DNA of 64,000 nt from Algiphilus sp022763315 (GTDB taxonomy: Bacteria > Pseudomonadota > Gammaproteobacteria > Nevskiales > Nevskiaceae), in assembly GCF_965249985.1 (NCBI RefSeq), contig NZ_OZ252280.1; one strand, 5' to 3'. Every line of letters starts with the position of its first letter. The stretch's first letter is position 1. Positions 1-7,869 of the stretch are shown in pieces. The notes under the pieces are model-generated. The model was not told the origin of the DNA and ran no database searches. It was given only the letters and a program-made list of their open reading frames with translations. The position numbers and the translations under genes were made by a program.

Positions 1-730
1 TCTGACGCAGCAAGGGCGTAGTGAGCGGCTGCACCCGAGCCAGCATGGCGCTGACCTTGCCAATCTCGGTCTGGCTCCCGGTGGCCACCACGACACCGCG
101 CCCGCGACCGGCGACCACCAGGGTGCCGCTGAAGGCCATGCTTTGGCGGTCTCCCAGATCGGCGTCCGCTGGTACCGCTGCCGCGTCCTTGTCCACCGCG
201 GCGGATTCTCCGGTGAGCGCGGCTTCGTCGATACGCAGGCCGTGTTGCTCAAGCACACGCAGATCGGCCGGAACGCGGTCGCCGGATTCAACAACGACCA
301 CGTCCCCCGGTACCAGCAATGCGGCGTCCACTGTCTGCAACCTGCCATCACGTTGCACGCTGGCGCGCGGCGAGAGCAGATGGGCGATTGCCTGCAGTGC
401 CTTTTCCGCTTTGCCCTCCTGCACGACGCCGATGGCGGCATTGACGATCACCACGCCGAGAATGACCGCGCAATCCAGCCAATGGCCAAGTAAGGCGGTG
501 CCGACAGCGGCAAGCAAGAGGAGATAAATCAGCAGGTTGTGAAACTGCCTGAGAAAGCGTTTGAGTAGTGAATCGGTTTTGGTCGCAGGCAGGTGATTGC
601 CACCAAAATGCGCCAGGCGTGCTTCTGCTTCTGCGCTGCTGAGGCCGCTCGGCGCTGCGTTGAGCTGTTGCAGGACTTCGGCTCCGCCGCGCGCGTGGGC
701 GTCGCCAAGCAGGGTGGGGGGAATGGACAT
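1..730 (-). CDS. Cation-transporting P-type ATPase, N-terminal part (runs off the window)
   Basis: The minus strand from the ATG at 730 stays open to the window edge, giving the first 243 residues of a protein that is about 900 long in this family. It begins MSIPPTLLGDAHARGG and has the amino-terminal cation-ATPase domain, followed by two hydrophobic segments (about residues 65-105). The actuator domain carries the PGD motif (LVPGDVVVVESGDRVPAD) and the TGES dephosphorylation motif (DEAALTGESAAVDK). The phosphorylation (DKTGT) and nucleotide domains lie outside the window. The layout resembles the Ca2+/Mg2+ (PacL/MgtA-like) branch rather than heavy-metal CPx pumps, because no amino-terminal metal-binding CxxC is seen. 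Ion specificity cannot be told from this part. It is divergent from the alcohol dehydrogenase at 987. Confidence 0.88.
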   Translation of the reverse strand, partial: MSIPPTLLGDAHARGGAEVLQQLNAAPSGLSSAEAEARLAHFGGNHLPATKTDSLLKRFLRQFHNLLIYLLLLAAVGTALLGHWLDCAVILGVVIVNAAIGVVQEGKAEKALQAIAHLLSPRASVQRDGRLQTVDAALLVPGDVVVVESGDRVPADLRVLEQHGLRIDEAALTGESAAVDKDAAAVPADADLGDRQSMAFSGTLVVAGRGRGVVVATGSQTEIGKVSAMLARVQPLTTPLLRQ

Positions 731-986
731 GGACGGGTATCGGGGAGCAAAGCGCGAAGGGGCAAGGCGCTGAGGTCATGCATGGCGCGCACGCTTGCAG
801 TCTGCGGTGCTTTCGATGCGGCAGGAATGACCTGGATCAACATGACGGAATGGCGTAGCGACCGTCTCCGCCCAGGCGGCGCGTGGCCTTTGACCCAGAT
901 CATCGCCGGCGGGACAGCCGCGATCTAGCCTGCCCCTTGCCACCGGTAGCGATCTTCCAGCCCACGCCATGTCACAGGAGGATGTC

Positions 987-2078
987 GTGTCCAATTCCCC
1001 ACTATGTGCCGACCCGGCGCTACCCAAGACGATGAGGGCAGCCGTTTTTCTGGCCCCGGGGCGTATCGCTATCGACGAGAAGCCGGTGCCGGCAGTCGGT
1101 CCGCGCGATGCATTGCTGCGTATCACCACCACCACAATCTGCGGTACCGATGTGCATATCCTGAAAGGAGAATACCCAGTCAGGCCTGGGCTCACGGTCG
1201 GTCACGAGCCGGTTGGTGTCATCGCCGCCCTAGGCGAGGCGGTGGAGGGTTTCGAAATCGGGCAGCGCGTCATCGCGGGCGCCATTACTCCCTGTGGTCA
1301 GTGTCACACCTGTCTTGGTGGACAGCAGGCCCAGTGCGGGGGCAAGGCCATGGGCGGATGGCGGCTGGGCAATACCATCGATGGCTGCCAAGCGGAATAC
1401 GTCTTGATCCCCGATGCCACCGCCAATCTGGCATTGATTCCGGAACACCTTAGCGATGAGCAGGTGTTGATGTGCCCCGACATCATGAGCACTGGCTTTG
1501 GCGGCGCGGAGAGCGGTCAGATCCACATCGGCGATACTGTCGCCGTCTTCGCGCAAGGCCCGATCGGACTCTGCGCCACTGTCGGGGCGCGCTTGGCCGG
1601 GGCCACACGCATCTTTGCTGTCGACGGTGTGCCGGAGCGCCTAGCCATGTCGCGACAGTTGGGTGCGGACCTCACCATCGACTATCACAAGCAGGATCCG
1701 GTGGATTCCATTCTGGCGGCAACGGATGGGCGCGGTGTGGACGTCGCTATCGAAGCCTTGGGTACGCAGCAGACCTTTGAATCCTGTCTGCGCGTGCTGC
1801 GTCCGGGCGGCACGCTATCAAGTCTCGGCGTGTATTCGGGAAAGCTCACGCTGCCGCTCGATGCCTTTGCTGCAGGGCTGGGTGACCACATGATCGTCAC
1901 GACCCTGTGTCCGGGCGGCAAGGAGCGTATGCGTCGGCTGATGAATGTGGTGGCCAGCGCACGAACCGATTTGCGGCCGCTGGTGACGCATCGGTTCCGG
2001 CTGGACCAGGTGGAGGAGGCCTACGAACTCTTCGCGAATCAAAGAGACGGCGTCTTGAAGGTGGCGCTGTCACCCTGA
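987..2078 (+). CDS. Zinc-dependent alcohol dehydrogenase (medium-chain, secondary-ADH-like)
   Basis: A 363-residue MDR-superfamily dehydrogenase predicted to oxidise an alcohol with NAD. Catalytic zinc residues are the Cys in CGTD (about 52), the His in GHE, and the Asp in CPDIMSTGF. This Asp ligand and the GGWRLGNTIDG segment resemble the thermophilic secondary ADH (TbADH) group. Unlike TbADH it also has a complete structural-zinc Cys set, PCGQCHTCLGGQQAQC. The Rossmann segment (AQGPIGLCATVGARLAGA) is followed by an acidic residue (FAVDG), which favours NAD over NADP. GTG 987 is preferred as start because a perfect AGGAGG (976-981) lies 5 nt upstream. The in-frame ATG at 969 has no ribosome-binding site. 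A strong hairpin follows the stop. Confidence 0.87.
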   Translation: MSNSPLCADPALPKTMRAAVFLAPGRIAIDEKPVPAVGPRDALLRITTTTICGTDVHILKGEYPVRPGLTVGHEPVGVIAALGEAVEGFEIGQRVIAGAITPCGQCHTCLGGQQAQCGGKAMGGWRLGNTIDGCQAEYVLIPDATANLALIPEHLSDEQVLMCPDIMSTGFGGAESGQIHIGDTVAVFAQGPIGLCATVGARLAGATRIFAVDGVPERLAMSRQLGADLTIDYHKQDPVDSILAATDGRGVDVAIEALGTQQTFESCLRVLRPGGTLSSLGVYSGKLTLPLDAFAAGLGDHMIVTTLCPGGKERMRRLMNVVASARTDLRPLVTHRFRLDQVEEAYELFANQRDGVLKVALSP

Positions 2079-2083
2079 TTCCA

Positions 2084-2113
2084 CCGGCGTCGCAGCGGAG
2101 GCTGCGACGCCGG
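2084..2113 (+). terminator. Strong hairpin after the alcohol dehydrogenase
   Basis: A perfect 13-bp stem (CCGGCGTCGCAGC at 2084-2096 and its complement at 2101-2113) closes a GGAG loop six bases after the dehydrogenase stop codon. No T-run follows, so it may act as an mRNA 3' stabiliser or a Rho-assisted stop rather than a classical intrinsic terminator. Confidence 0.6.
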
Positions 2114-2267
2114 CCACAATGATCGCGGTGGCGTTCCAGCGCGCCCGGCCTCGGCAGCGAAGCAGGCAGCCTCCATGGCGGTGGCGACGCAGGCGGGCTA
2201 AGCTGCCACCAGCGGGGGGCTATCGAAGCAGCCCTTCCAAAATGGGTCGGAAAAAGGGGGGAAGGGT

Positions 2268-2741
2268 ATGCGAGTGTTTGCAATGGCGATGATCCTCGTC
2301 GCTTCGGTATGGGGCGGAGTGGCGACGGCGGAGAAGGCGGGTACGAATCACTACGCGCTGGATGGCGCTTTGGAGGGGCGTTTCGGGCAAGCCAAGTGCC
2401 GCCTTTACTTCAGCAAGTATGGCAAGAACTGGACCCTGCAATTGGTGCCGGAGAATGCCTACAGCCCGGCCGCCAATCTTTTCTTTTCGCCCAAGTTCGG
2501 CAATCCAGCACCGGGCAGCTTTCCGGTGCAGTTTGCCTACCGCAACAGTGCAGCCAGCCTGGGTGGCTCGGTGAGCAGTGACGGTGCAACCTTCTCTTAC
2601 GAGACGCAGGGTGAGGTCGAGTTCACCCGGTTTGACGAACGGGTCGTTGGGAGTTTTTCCTTCGTCGCGCAGGACGACGATGGTGCATCGGTCACCGCCG
2701 AAGGCGCTTTTGATTGCCCCCGTGGTGAGATGCTTCGGTAG
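2268..2741 (+). CDS. Secreted hypothetical protein
   Basis: A 157-residue protein not assigned to a family. It starts with a clear Sec signal peptide (MRVFAMAMILVASVWGGVATA, cleavage likely after ATA) and the mature part is rich in aromatic and beta-prone stretches (CRLYFSKYGKNWTLQLVP, PVQFAYRNSAASLGG, GSFSFVAQDDDG). Two cysteines, one near residue 44 and one near the end (FDCPRGEM), could form a disulfide. This suggests a small periplasmic or extracellular beta protein. A purine-rich ribosome-binding stretch (AAAAAGGGGGGAAGGG) precedes the ATG. It stands alone between the dehydrogenase hairpin and the next gene. Confidence 0.7.
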   Translation: MRVFAMAMILVASVWGGVATAEKAGTNHYALDGALEGRFGQAKCRLYFSKYGKNWTLQLVPENAYSPAANLFFSPKFGNPAPGSFPVQFAYRNSAASLGGSVSSDGATFSYETQGEVEFTRFDERVVGSFSFVAQDDDGASVTAEGAFDCPRGEMLR

Positions 2742-2868
2742 CGGATACGCGTTGACTTTCGGCCGTTTGGAGCAACGGCGAAATCACAGGGACGACGAAT
2801 GACTGGTCGGCGAGACGTCCGGGACCGTGGCACCAAAGCGCCATCACGGATGCAAAGCCGCGGCATCA

Positions 2869-2890
2869 CTGCACGCATTGATGCGTGCAG
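2869..2890. repeat. 10-bp perfect inverted repeat upstream of the DUF1772-like gene
   Basis: CTGCACGCAT (2869-2878) is followed after two bases by its exact reverse complement (2881-2890). The tight spacing suits a dimeric DNA-binding protein better than an RNA hairpin. It lies 70 bp before the start codon at 2960, and a TATGCT -10-like element sits between them near 2936. Confidence 0.5.
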
Positions 2891-2959
2891 CGCACCGTGC
2901 GCGCCCCGGGTGATGCAAACAGGCGTGAGCGCGCTATGCTCAGCATTGACGAGGCCGGG

Positions 2960-3463
2960 ATGCGCATGGATTTCTTGCTCATGGGGTTGGTAATCGCGAC
3001 CTTGCTGGTGAGCCTGGTCGCCGGTTTTCTGTGGGCCTTTTCCTCGGTGGTCATGCCCGGCATCGCACGATTGTCTGATCGTGAGTTCGTCCGTGCCTTT
3101 CAAGAATTGGATGGCATCATCCAGCGTGGGAATCCGCTTTTCTTTCTGATCTGGGTGGGCTCCGCTGTAGTGCTGCTTGTGGTTGCGGTGGCTGGGGTGG
3201 TCCTGCTGCAGGGCGTACCGAGGACCTTGCTTTTGTGCGCCGCCGGCGTGTATCTGCTTGCGGTACAGCTTCCAACCGCGACCATCAACATTCCGTTGAA
3301 TAACGCCTTGCACTCCTGCGATGCCAATGACCAAGCTGCCAATGCGGTAGGAGACGCGCGTGCGGCCTTCGAGGCTCGCTGGAATCATTGGAACCGGCGT
3401 CGTACGCTCGCTGCCGGTCTCGCAGCCATACTGCTGCTCTTGACCCTGTATAGCGTTTCCTGA
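2960..3463 (+). CDS. DUF1772-like (anthrone-oxygenase-type) membrane protein
   Basis: A 167-residue inner-membrane protein with four hydrophobic segments: about residues 5-28 (LLMGLVIATLLVSLVAGFLW), 53-78, 85-103 and the end (TLAAGLAAILLLLTLYSVS). The sequence after helix 1 (WAFSSVVMPGIARLSD), the conserved PTATINIPLNN motif and the polar Arg/Trp stretch before the last helix (RWNHWNRRRT) match the DUF1772 / anthrone oxygenase-like family. In fungi this family includes enzymes acting on anthrones, but most bacterial members are uncharacterised. ATG 2960 is chosen because GAGG lies just upstream and the first helix then begins at the amino terminus. A longer reading from 2885 would add an unlikely polar leader. 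Confidence 0.72.
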   Translation: MRMDFLLMGLVIATLLVSLVAGFLWAFSSVVMPGIARLSDREFVRAFQELDGIIQRGNPLFFLIWVGSAVVLLVVAVAGVVLLQGVPRTLLLCAAGVYLLAVQLPTATINIPLNNALHSCDANDQAANAVGDARAAFEARWNHWNRRRTLAAGLAAILLLLTLYSVS

Positions 3464-3550
3464 GTCGGGCCCTTCGCACTGCGCCGTACCCGCTCGAATC
3501 TTGCAGCATCGATGTCCATCTCATGGTCTTGGTCTCGCGGAGCGTAACGA

Positions 3551-4519
3551 GTGCGTGTGTTCACGAATCCCTACGGAAGCGATGCGCTTTGGTTCGACAA
3601 TCTCGTCACCAGCACCGGCGTAGCTGTGGCATACGATCCGGCAGTGACCGCCTTCACGGATTCGAAGCCGTTCTGTGGCAATCGCGAATTGCTTGGGTGC
3701 AACTGGGTGGCCTCCGAGCCGAACGGATTGTGTCGGTCCTGTGCAATGACGCGCATCGCGCCGGATCCTTCGATTCAGGACGCCATTCCACACTGGGCAA
3801 AAGCGGAATCCGCCAAGCGATGGACGCTGGACAACCTTGCGCGTTGGGGATGGTTCAGCACCTGCGATAGCGGCCCGTCCCCGGTGTTTCACATGCTCGC
3901 CGAAGGGGCGCTTCCGATCACGATGGGGCATTCCCAGGGAGTCGTGACCATCAGTGTGGCGGAAGGGGACCCCATCCTCCTGACTATGCGTCGCGAGGCT
4001 CTATTCGAGCCCTATCGCACCATGCTCGGACATCTGCGGCATGAAATGTCCCACGTCCTTTGGTGGCGCTTGAGTGTGCGTGAGGATTTTCTGAACGCAT
4101 TTCGCAGCGAGTTCGGCGACGAACGGCTCGATTATGGCGAGGCCCTGAAGGCCTACTACGACCATGGTCCACCCAGCCAATGGGAACACGAATATCTCAC
4201 CAACTATGCCGCTTCTCATCCGCACGAGGATTGGGCGGAGACAGTGGCGCACCTTCTGCATCTGACGGATATCGCCGATAGCTTTGTTGCCGGTGGCCTC
4301 AGCGCTTCGCAGTTGCCGAGCGCCGACTGGGATCCCTACGCGGAAGCGGACGCCGAGCGCTTGATTCACACAGCTGCTGCCTTGGCGGTAGGGGTGAACC
4401 ATGTCAACCGCGCGATGGGGCTTTCGGATCTTTATCCCTTCGTTCTTTCCGAGCGCGCGCGCCGTAAACTGCACTTCGCCCACCAATGGCTCAGGTACGG
4501 GCCGCAGCAGCTTCTATGA
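3551..4519 (+). CDS. Putative zinc-binding metallopeptidase (Peptidase_Mx-like)
   Basis: A 322-residue protein starting at GTG 3551. The amino-terminal part holds a treble-Cys zinc-ribbon-like segment (FCGNRELLGCNWV and GLCRSCAMTR, about residues 41-67). The catalytic region has HEMSH, which fits HExxH (about residue 163), followed by HPHEDWAETVAHLLH, the usual downstream metal-ligand region of this putative zinc peptidase family. No signal peptide or membrane segment is seen, so it is probably cytoplasmic. Its substrate is unknown. It is a single gene, with 66 bases between it and the upstream membrane gene. Confidence 0.8.
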   Translation: MRVFTNPYGSDALWFDNLVTSTGVAVAYDPAVTAFTDSKPFCGNRELLGCNWVASEPNGLCRSCAMTRIAPDPSIQDAIPHWAKAESAKRWTLDNLARWGWFSTCDSGPSPVFHMLAEGALPITMGHSQGVVTISVAEGDPILLTMRREALFEPYRTMLGHLRHEMSHVLWWRLSVREDFLNAFRSEFGDERLDYGEALKAYYDHGPPSQWEHEYLTNYAASHPHEDWAETVAHLLHLTDIADSFVAGGLSASQLPSADWDPYAEADAERLIHTAAALAVGVNHVNRAMGLSDLYPFVLSERARRKLHFAHQWLRYGPQQLL

Positions 4520-4750
4520 TTGGCAGGCGGTTGTTTCGCAGTGTGGCGCCGGCATGGCCACGCACCGCAGAGCGGAGGATGACGGTTTGCAAGTACCCGC
4601 CACGCGCGCTTTCCAACTGATGGAGCGGTTGGCGCTACTTTCCTCCCGTTCTGGTTTCAGTCTCCCTGTGTCGGTTGGAGACTGCGGCGAGCTGTGCGGT
4701 CGGTATGCGGCGGCGTGCCTTCTGTTGTGCAGGCTTCCAGTGGAGGATGC

Positions 4751-5209
4751 ATGCCGATTTGGGTAGACGCTGACGCCTGTCCCGGCGTGATCAAGGAGAT
4801 CCTGTTCCGCGCCGCCGAGCGCACGCAGACCATGGTGACGCTGGTGGCCAACCAGGCCGTGCGCACGCCGCCTTCGCGCTTCGTCAGCAGTGTGCAGGTG
4901 GCCAAGGGCTTCGATGTGGCGGACAACGAGATTGTCCGCCGTTGCGCCCAGGGGGACCTGGTCATCACCAGCGACATTCCCTTGGCGGATGAGGTGATTG
5001 AAAAAGGGGCGTTGGCGCTGAGTCCCCGGGGTGAGCTGTTTACCAAGGAGAACATCAAGGCCCGTCTGACGATGCGCGACTTCATGGAGACGCTGCGCAG
5101 TAGCGGCATACAAAGCGAGGGTCCGGCCGCCCTGGGTGCGCGTGACAAGCAGGCCTTCGGCAATGCTCTTGATCGATGGTTGCAAAAGCAGCCTAGAAAA
5201 GGGATATAA
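4751..5209 (+). CDS. yaiI: YaiI/YqxD family protein (DUF188)
   Basis: A 152-residue member of the UPF0178/DUF188 family, recognised by the amino-terminal WVDADACPGVIKEILFRAAE, the central DNEIVRRCAQGDLVITSDIPLADEV and the RGELFTKENIKARLTMRDFME region. The fold is PIN/NYN nuclease-like and the conserved aspartates (VDADACP, TSDIPLAD) are intact, but the biological role is not established. GGAGG at 4742-4746 precedes the ATG. The 230 bases between the metallopeptidase and this gene show no gene or obvious structure. The TATAAG at 5205-5210 in its 3' end may serve as the -10 of the next gene. Confidence 0.9.
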   Translation: MPIWVDADACPGVIKEILFRAAERTQTMVTLVANQAVRTPPSRFVSSVQVAKGFDVADNEIVRRCAQGDLVITSDIPLADEVIEKGALALSPRGELFTKENIKARLTMRDFMETLRSSGIQSEGPAALGARDKQAFGNALDRWLQKQPRKGI

Positions 5210-5232
5210 GAGCCTTTTCTGAGCGCCCAGCC

Positions 5233-5616
5233 ATGGATATTGACGCCAAGCGTGCCCTGATCACGCGTTACCTTGATGCCTACAACCGTTTTGACGTGTC
5301 CGCGATGATGGCTACTGTCCACGACGAGGTCGTTTTCCAGAATATCTCCGACGGCGCCGTCACGGCGCAGGCCGACGGCGCGGAGGCATTGCGGCAGATG
5401 GCGGAGCAGGCAACGGCGATGTTCACCACTCGACGACAGTCGATGAAGGATTTTGCGGTCGATGGCGAGCAGGCGGTCATTCGCGTCGACTTCGAAGGGG
5501 TGCTGGCCTGCGATCTGCCCAATGGCATGCGAGCCGGGCAGCGCATTGCTGTGCAGGGGCGGTCCGAGTTCACGTTCCGGGACGACCGTCTGGTGCGTAT
5601 CGTGGATATCAGCTAG
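5233..5616 (+). CDS. SnoaL/NTF2-like domain protein
   Basis: A 127-residue single-domain protein with the pattern of the NTF2/SnoaL-like superfamily: helix (ITRYLDAYNRFDVSAMMATV), then HDEVVFQNISDG, and the closing curved-sheet strands (FEGVLACDLPNGMRAGQ, VQGRSEFTFRDDRLVRIVDIS). Such proteins act as small isomerases, hydrolases or binding cups and the substrate cannot be predicted. A TATAAG hexamer lies 22 nt upstream. The stop is 8 bp from the decayed SRPBCC gene, so the two may once have been co-transcribed. Confidence 0.82.
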   Translation: MDIDAKRALITRYLDAYNRFDVSAMMATVHDEVVFQNISDGAVTAQADGAEALRQMAEQATAMFTTRRQSMKDFAVDGEQAVIRVDFEGVLACDLPNGMRAGQRIAVQGRSEFTFRDDRLVRIVDIS

Positions 5617-5624
5617 CCAACGTC

Positions 5625-5830
5625 GTGATCGCGCGCATCCGTACCCGCTTCGCCTGCACGGCCGATGCGCTCTGGGAACAGATCATGCAGCCGCGATCGT
5701 TGGTGTTTGTGGCGGCGCCGGCCTGCTCACGCCGTTCATTTGGTGGTTCGCGCACCTCTTCTACCGCCACCGCCAGCGTCGCTGGAAACAGTGGTTGCGG
5801 CGTGCCGTGCGTGAGGCGCCTAGGGCCTGA
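5625..5830 (+). pseudogene. SRPBCC family protein, central part deleted and frameshifted
   Basis: From GTG 5625 the reading starts like an SRPBCC (START-like) protein (IARIRTRFACTADALWEQIM, then QPRSLVFVAAP). The typical carboxy-terminal end of the same kind of protein (AGLLTPFIWWFAHLFY, then RHRQRRWKQW) follows at once in another frame and ends at 5830. The middle of the domain, roughly 80 residues in the family, is missing, and the junction is around 5713-5722 in a GC-repeat (GGCGGCGCCGG). This is best explained by an internal deletion whose length is not a multiple of three. The product should be non-functional. The family assignment rests on remembered sequence pattern. Confidence 0.62.
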
Positions 5831-5911
5831 GCCATTGTGTGGCGCGCTTCGCTATGATCCGCGCCCATGCCGGCGGAGCCGGCTCCCATTTCTCGCTTAG
5901 GGATCGTTTTC

Positions 5912-6391
5912 ATGCGATTTGTCGCTTCTGCGCTGCGTTCGGTCGCGCGGCCTGGGCACCCGCTGGATGCCCCACTGGTGCAGCATTCCATGGTCTGGCC
6001 TACGGACTTGAACGTGGGTATGCATATGGACAACGTGCGCTATCTGCAATTGATGAACCGTGCGCGCAATGAGCTGCTCATGCGCAGCGGCATCATGCGG
6101 GCCGCGCGTGCGCGTCGCCTGGGCGTGCCGGTGGCGCAATGCGTCATGCGCTACAAGCGTTCGCTGATGCCGTTCGAGCGTTTCAGCCTGCGTACCCAGA
6201 TCATCGGATGGAATGAGCGACGCTTCTTCATGGCGCAGGATTTCGTTCGGGATGGGCAGGTCGTGGCCAGCGGGCAGCTGCAGTACGCTTTTGTCGGCCC
6301 CGAGGGGCGGGTGGCGCCTGCGACGATCTTTAGCGCATTGCTCGGCCGCGAGGCAGTATCGCCGCCGTTGCCTGCGGAGTTGCTCGATTAG
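5912..6391 (+). CDS. Acyl-CoA thioesterase-like protein (THEM6 / 4HBT hotdog family)
   Basis: A 159-residue hotdog-fold protein of the THEM6-like group: WPTDLNVGMHMDNVRYLQLM carries the conserved Asp-Leu-Asn...His-Met-(N/D)N motif of this family, followed by RYKRSLMPFERFSLRTQI and FVRDGQVVASGQLQYAFVG. It probably hydrolyses an acyl-thioester. ATG 5912 is preceded by AGGGA at a usable distance and gives the family-like amino terminus MRFVASALRS. An in-frame ATG at 5867 would add 15 residues, and a TATGAT hexamer ends 8 nt before it, so a leaderless longer form is possible. Confidence 0.8.
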   Translation: MRFVASALRSVARPGHPLDAPLVQHSMVWPTDLNVGMHMDNVRYLQLMNRARNELLMRSGIMRAARARRLGVPVAQCVMRYKRSLMPFERFSLRTQIIGWNERRFFMAQDFVRDGQVVASGQLQYAFVGPEGRVAPATIFSALLGREAVSPPLPAELLD

Positions 6392-6506
6392 GCAGCCGCG
6401 CACCGGGGCACTTGGCCACAGCAATGCATCGACGTTATCCCGCGCCAACGATCCCGCCGCGCAAAGCCCTAGAATGCGGCCGGTGGCGTTGTCCGCCACG
6501 CCGAGG

Positions 6507-7382
6507 ATGCCGCGCGTGACACAGAGTATGGTCGAAGGCTGGAGGCTCAGCCAGTCAATGGATCTGGACGGGCGCCGGATCGCCTATGACGTAATGGGCG
6601 CCGGGCCACCGGTCGTCATGGTGCATGGCACGCCATGGTCCTCCTTCAATCTCCGCCACCTGATCCACGGCCTGGCCGGCCAGTACCAGGTCTTCTACTT
6701 CGACCTGCTGGGCTATGGCCAGTCCGACAAGAGATCGGGTGACGTATCGCTGGGGGTGCAGAACCGGGTGCTGTCCGCCCTGCTGAACCATTGGGGGCTA
6801 TCCGAGCCGGTCGTGATTGGTCACGATTTCGGCGGGGCCACCGCCTTGCGCGCCCGGTTACTGGACGGGCACCGCTATTCCCGCCTGGTGCTTATCGACG
6901 CCGTCGCCATGTCGCCGTGGGGTTCCGACTTCTTTCGTCACGTGGGTGCGCACGAAGCGGCCTTTGCGGGGTTGCCGCCAGCCATGCACGAGGCGATGTG
7001 CCGTCGCTACATCCAGACCGCTGCGCATCTTCCGCTGGCCGACGCGGTGTTGGACGCTACCGTACAACCCTGGTGCGGGACCGAAGGCCAAGCCGCCTTC
7101 TACCGGCAGATGGCGCAGGCGGATTCGGCCTACACGGATGCGGTGGAGCCGCACTACGGTCGCATCGATGAGCCGAGTCTTGTGCTGTGGGGGGAGGCGG
7201 ACACCTGGATCCCGGTCGAACAAGGCAGACGGCTAGCGTCGGCCCTCGGCAACGCCCGTTTCCATGGCATTGCGGATGTAGGGCATCTGATCATCGAGGA
7301 AGCCCCCGGAGCGCTGTTGGGCGAGATCCTTCGCTTCCTGGCACAGGACGTGGCCGTGTCCGACAAGGAGAACGCACCCTGA
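6507..7382 (+). CDS. Alpha/beta hydrolase
   Basis: A 291-residue alpha/beta-hydrolase. The oxyanion segment VVMVHGTPWSSFN lies near residue 40, the nucleophile elbow is replaced by GHDFGGATA (Asp nucleophile, as in haloalkane dehalogenase and epoxide hydrolase), the acid is probably in LVLWGEADTWIPVEQG, and the His is in GVGHL-like ADVGHLIIEE. The haloalkane-dehalogenase/epoxide-hydrolase branch is therefore likely, with the substrate unknown. The start is uncertain: ATG 6507, GTG 6516, ATG 6528 and ATG 6558 are all in frame. A TAGAAT hexamer at 6470-6475 could be the promoter. The end overlaps the next gene by CTGA. Confidence 0.83.
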   Translation: MPRVTQSMVEGWRLSQSMDLDGRRIAYDVMGAGPPVVMVHGTPWSSFNLRHLIHGLAGQYQVFYFDLLGYGQSDKRSGDVSLGVQNRVLSALLNHWGLSEPVVIGHDFGGATALRARLLDGHRYSRLVLIDAVAMSPWGSDFFRHVGAHEAAFAGLPPAMHEAMCRRYIQTAAHLPLADAVLDATVQPWCGTEGQAAFYRQMAQADSAYTDAVEPHYGRIDEPSLVLWGEADTWIPVEQGRRLASALGNARFHGIADVGHLIIEEAPGALLGEILRFLAQDVAVSDKENAP

Positions 7383-7765
7383 AGGCGCGCGTTCTCTGGT
7401 TTGACGCCCTGGGCGGGCTGCTGGTGGGCGGCGCGGTTCTGGCGGCAAGCCCGTGGTTGACCGTTTTTTACGGCATGCCGCTGGCATTCCTGCTGTTCAT
7501 GGGTGCGGTCAATATCGCCTATGGCAGCTACTCCGCCAGCCTTCTGCTGCGTGCGCGGCGTTCCCGGCTGCAACTGACGCTGTTGTGGGGCGCCAATGGT
7601 GTCTGGGGCGGATTGTGTCTGCTCTACATCGCGCTGCTCTGGGACACGCTCACGGTGTGGGGCGTACTGCATCTGGGGCTGGAGGCGCTCTATGTTGGCG
7701 GTCTCGGTTGTGTGGAGCGCCGCTGGATGCCGGCCCTGATTCGCACCGATCGCCCTGCCAATTAG
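7379..7765 (+). CDS. Small integral membrane protein with an apparent CTG start
   Basis: A 128-residue protein with four hydrophobic segments (LLVGGAVLAASPWLTVFYG, LAFLLFMGAVNIAYGSYSAS, LLWGANGVWGGLCLLYIALL, and GVLHLGLEALYVGGLGC). It resembles small uncharacterised four-helix membrane proteins and no function is assigned. No ATG, GTG or TTG exists in frame where the first helix begins. The best start is CTG 7379, which overlaps the TGA of the hydrolase (CTGA) and has AAGGAG (7365-7370) 8 nt upstream. The next alternative, GTG 7424, would cut into helix 1. Coupled translation with the hydrolase is likely. Confidence 0.7.
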   Translation: MKARVLWFDALGGLLVGGAVLAASPWLTVFYGMPLAFLLFMGAVNIAYGSYSASLLLRARRSRLQLTLLWGANGVWGGLCLLYIALLWDTLTVWGVLHLGLEALYVGGLGCVERRWMPALIRTDRPAN

Positions 7766-7869
7766 GGCGCGCTGCTGCTGGGCTTGCGTCGGGCGCCCCA
7801 CGCGATCCGGGGTAGCATTCGTTGGGGATGGACAGACAGCGCTTCGGCGCCGCATGCGGGGGGAAAATC

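Noticed and set aside
1004..1453. Long open frame inside the alcohol dehydrogenase in another frame
   Set aside because: Its Arg-rich, low-complexity translation is typical of antiphase GC-rich codon use, and the frame overlaps a clear dehydrogenase.
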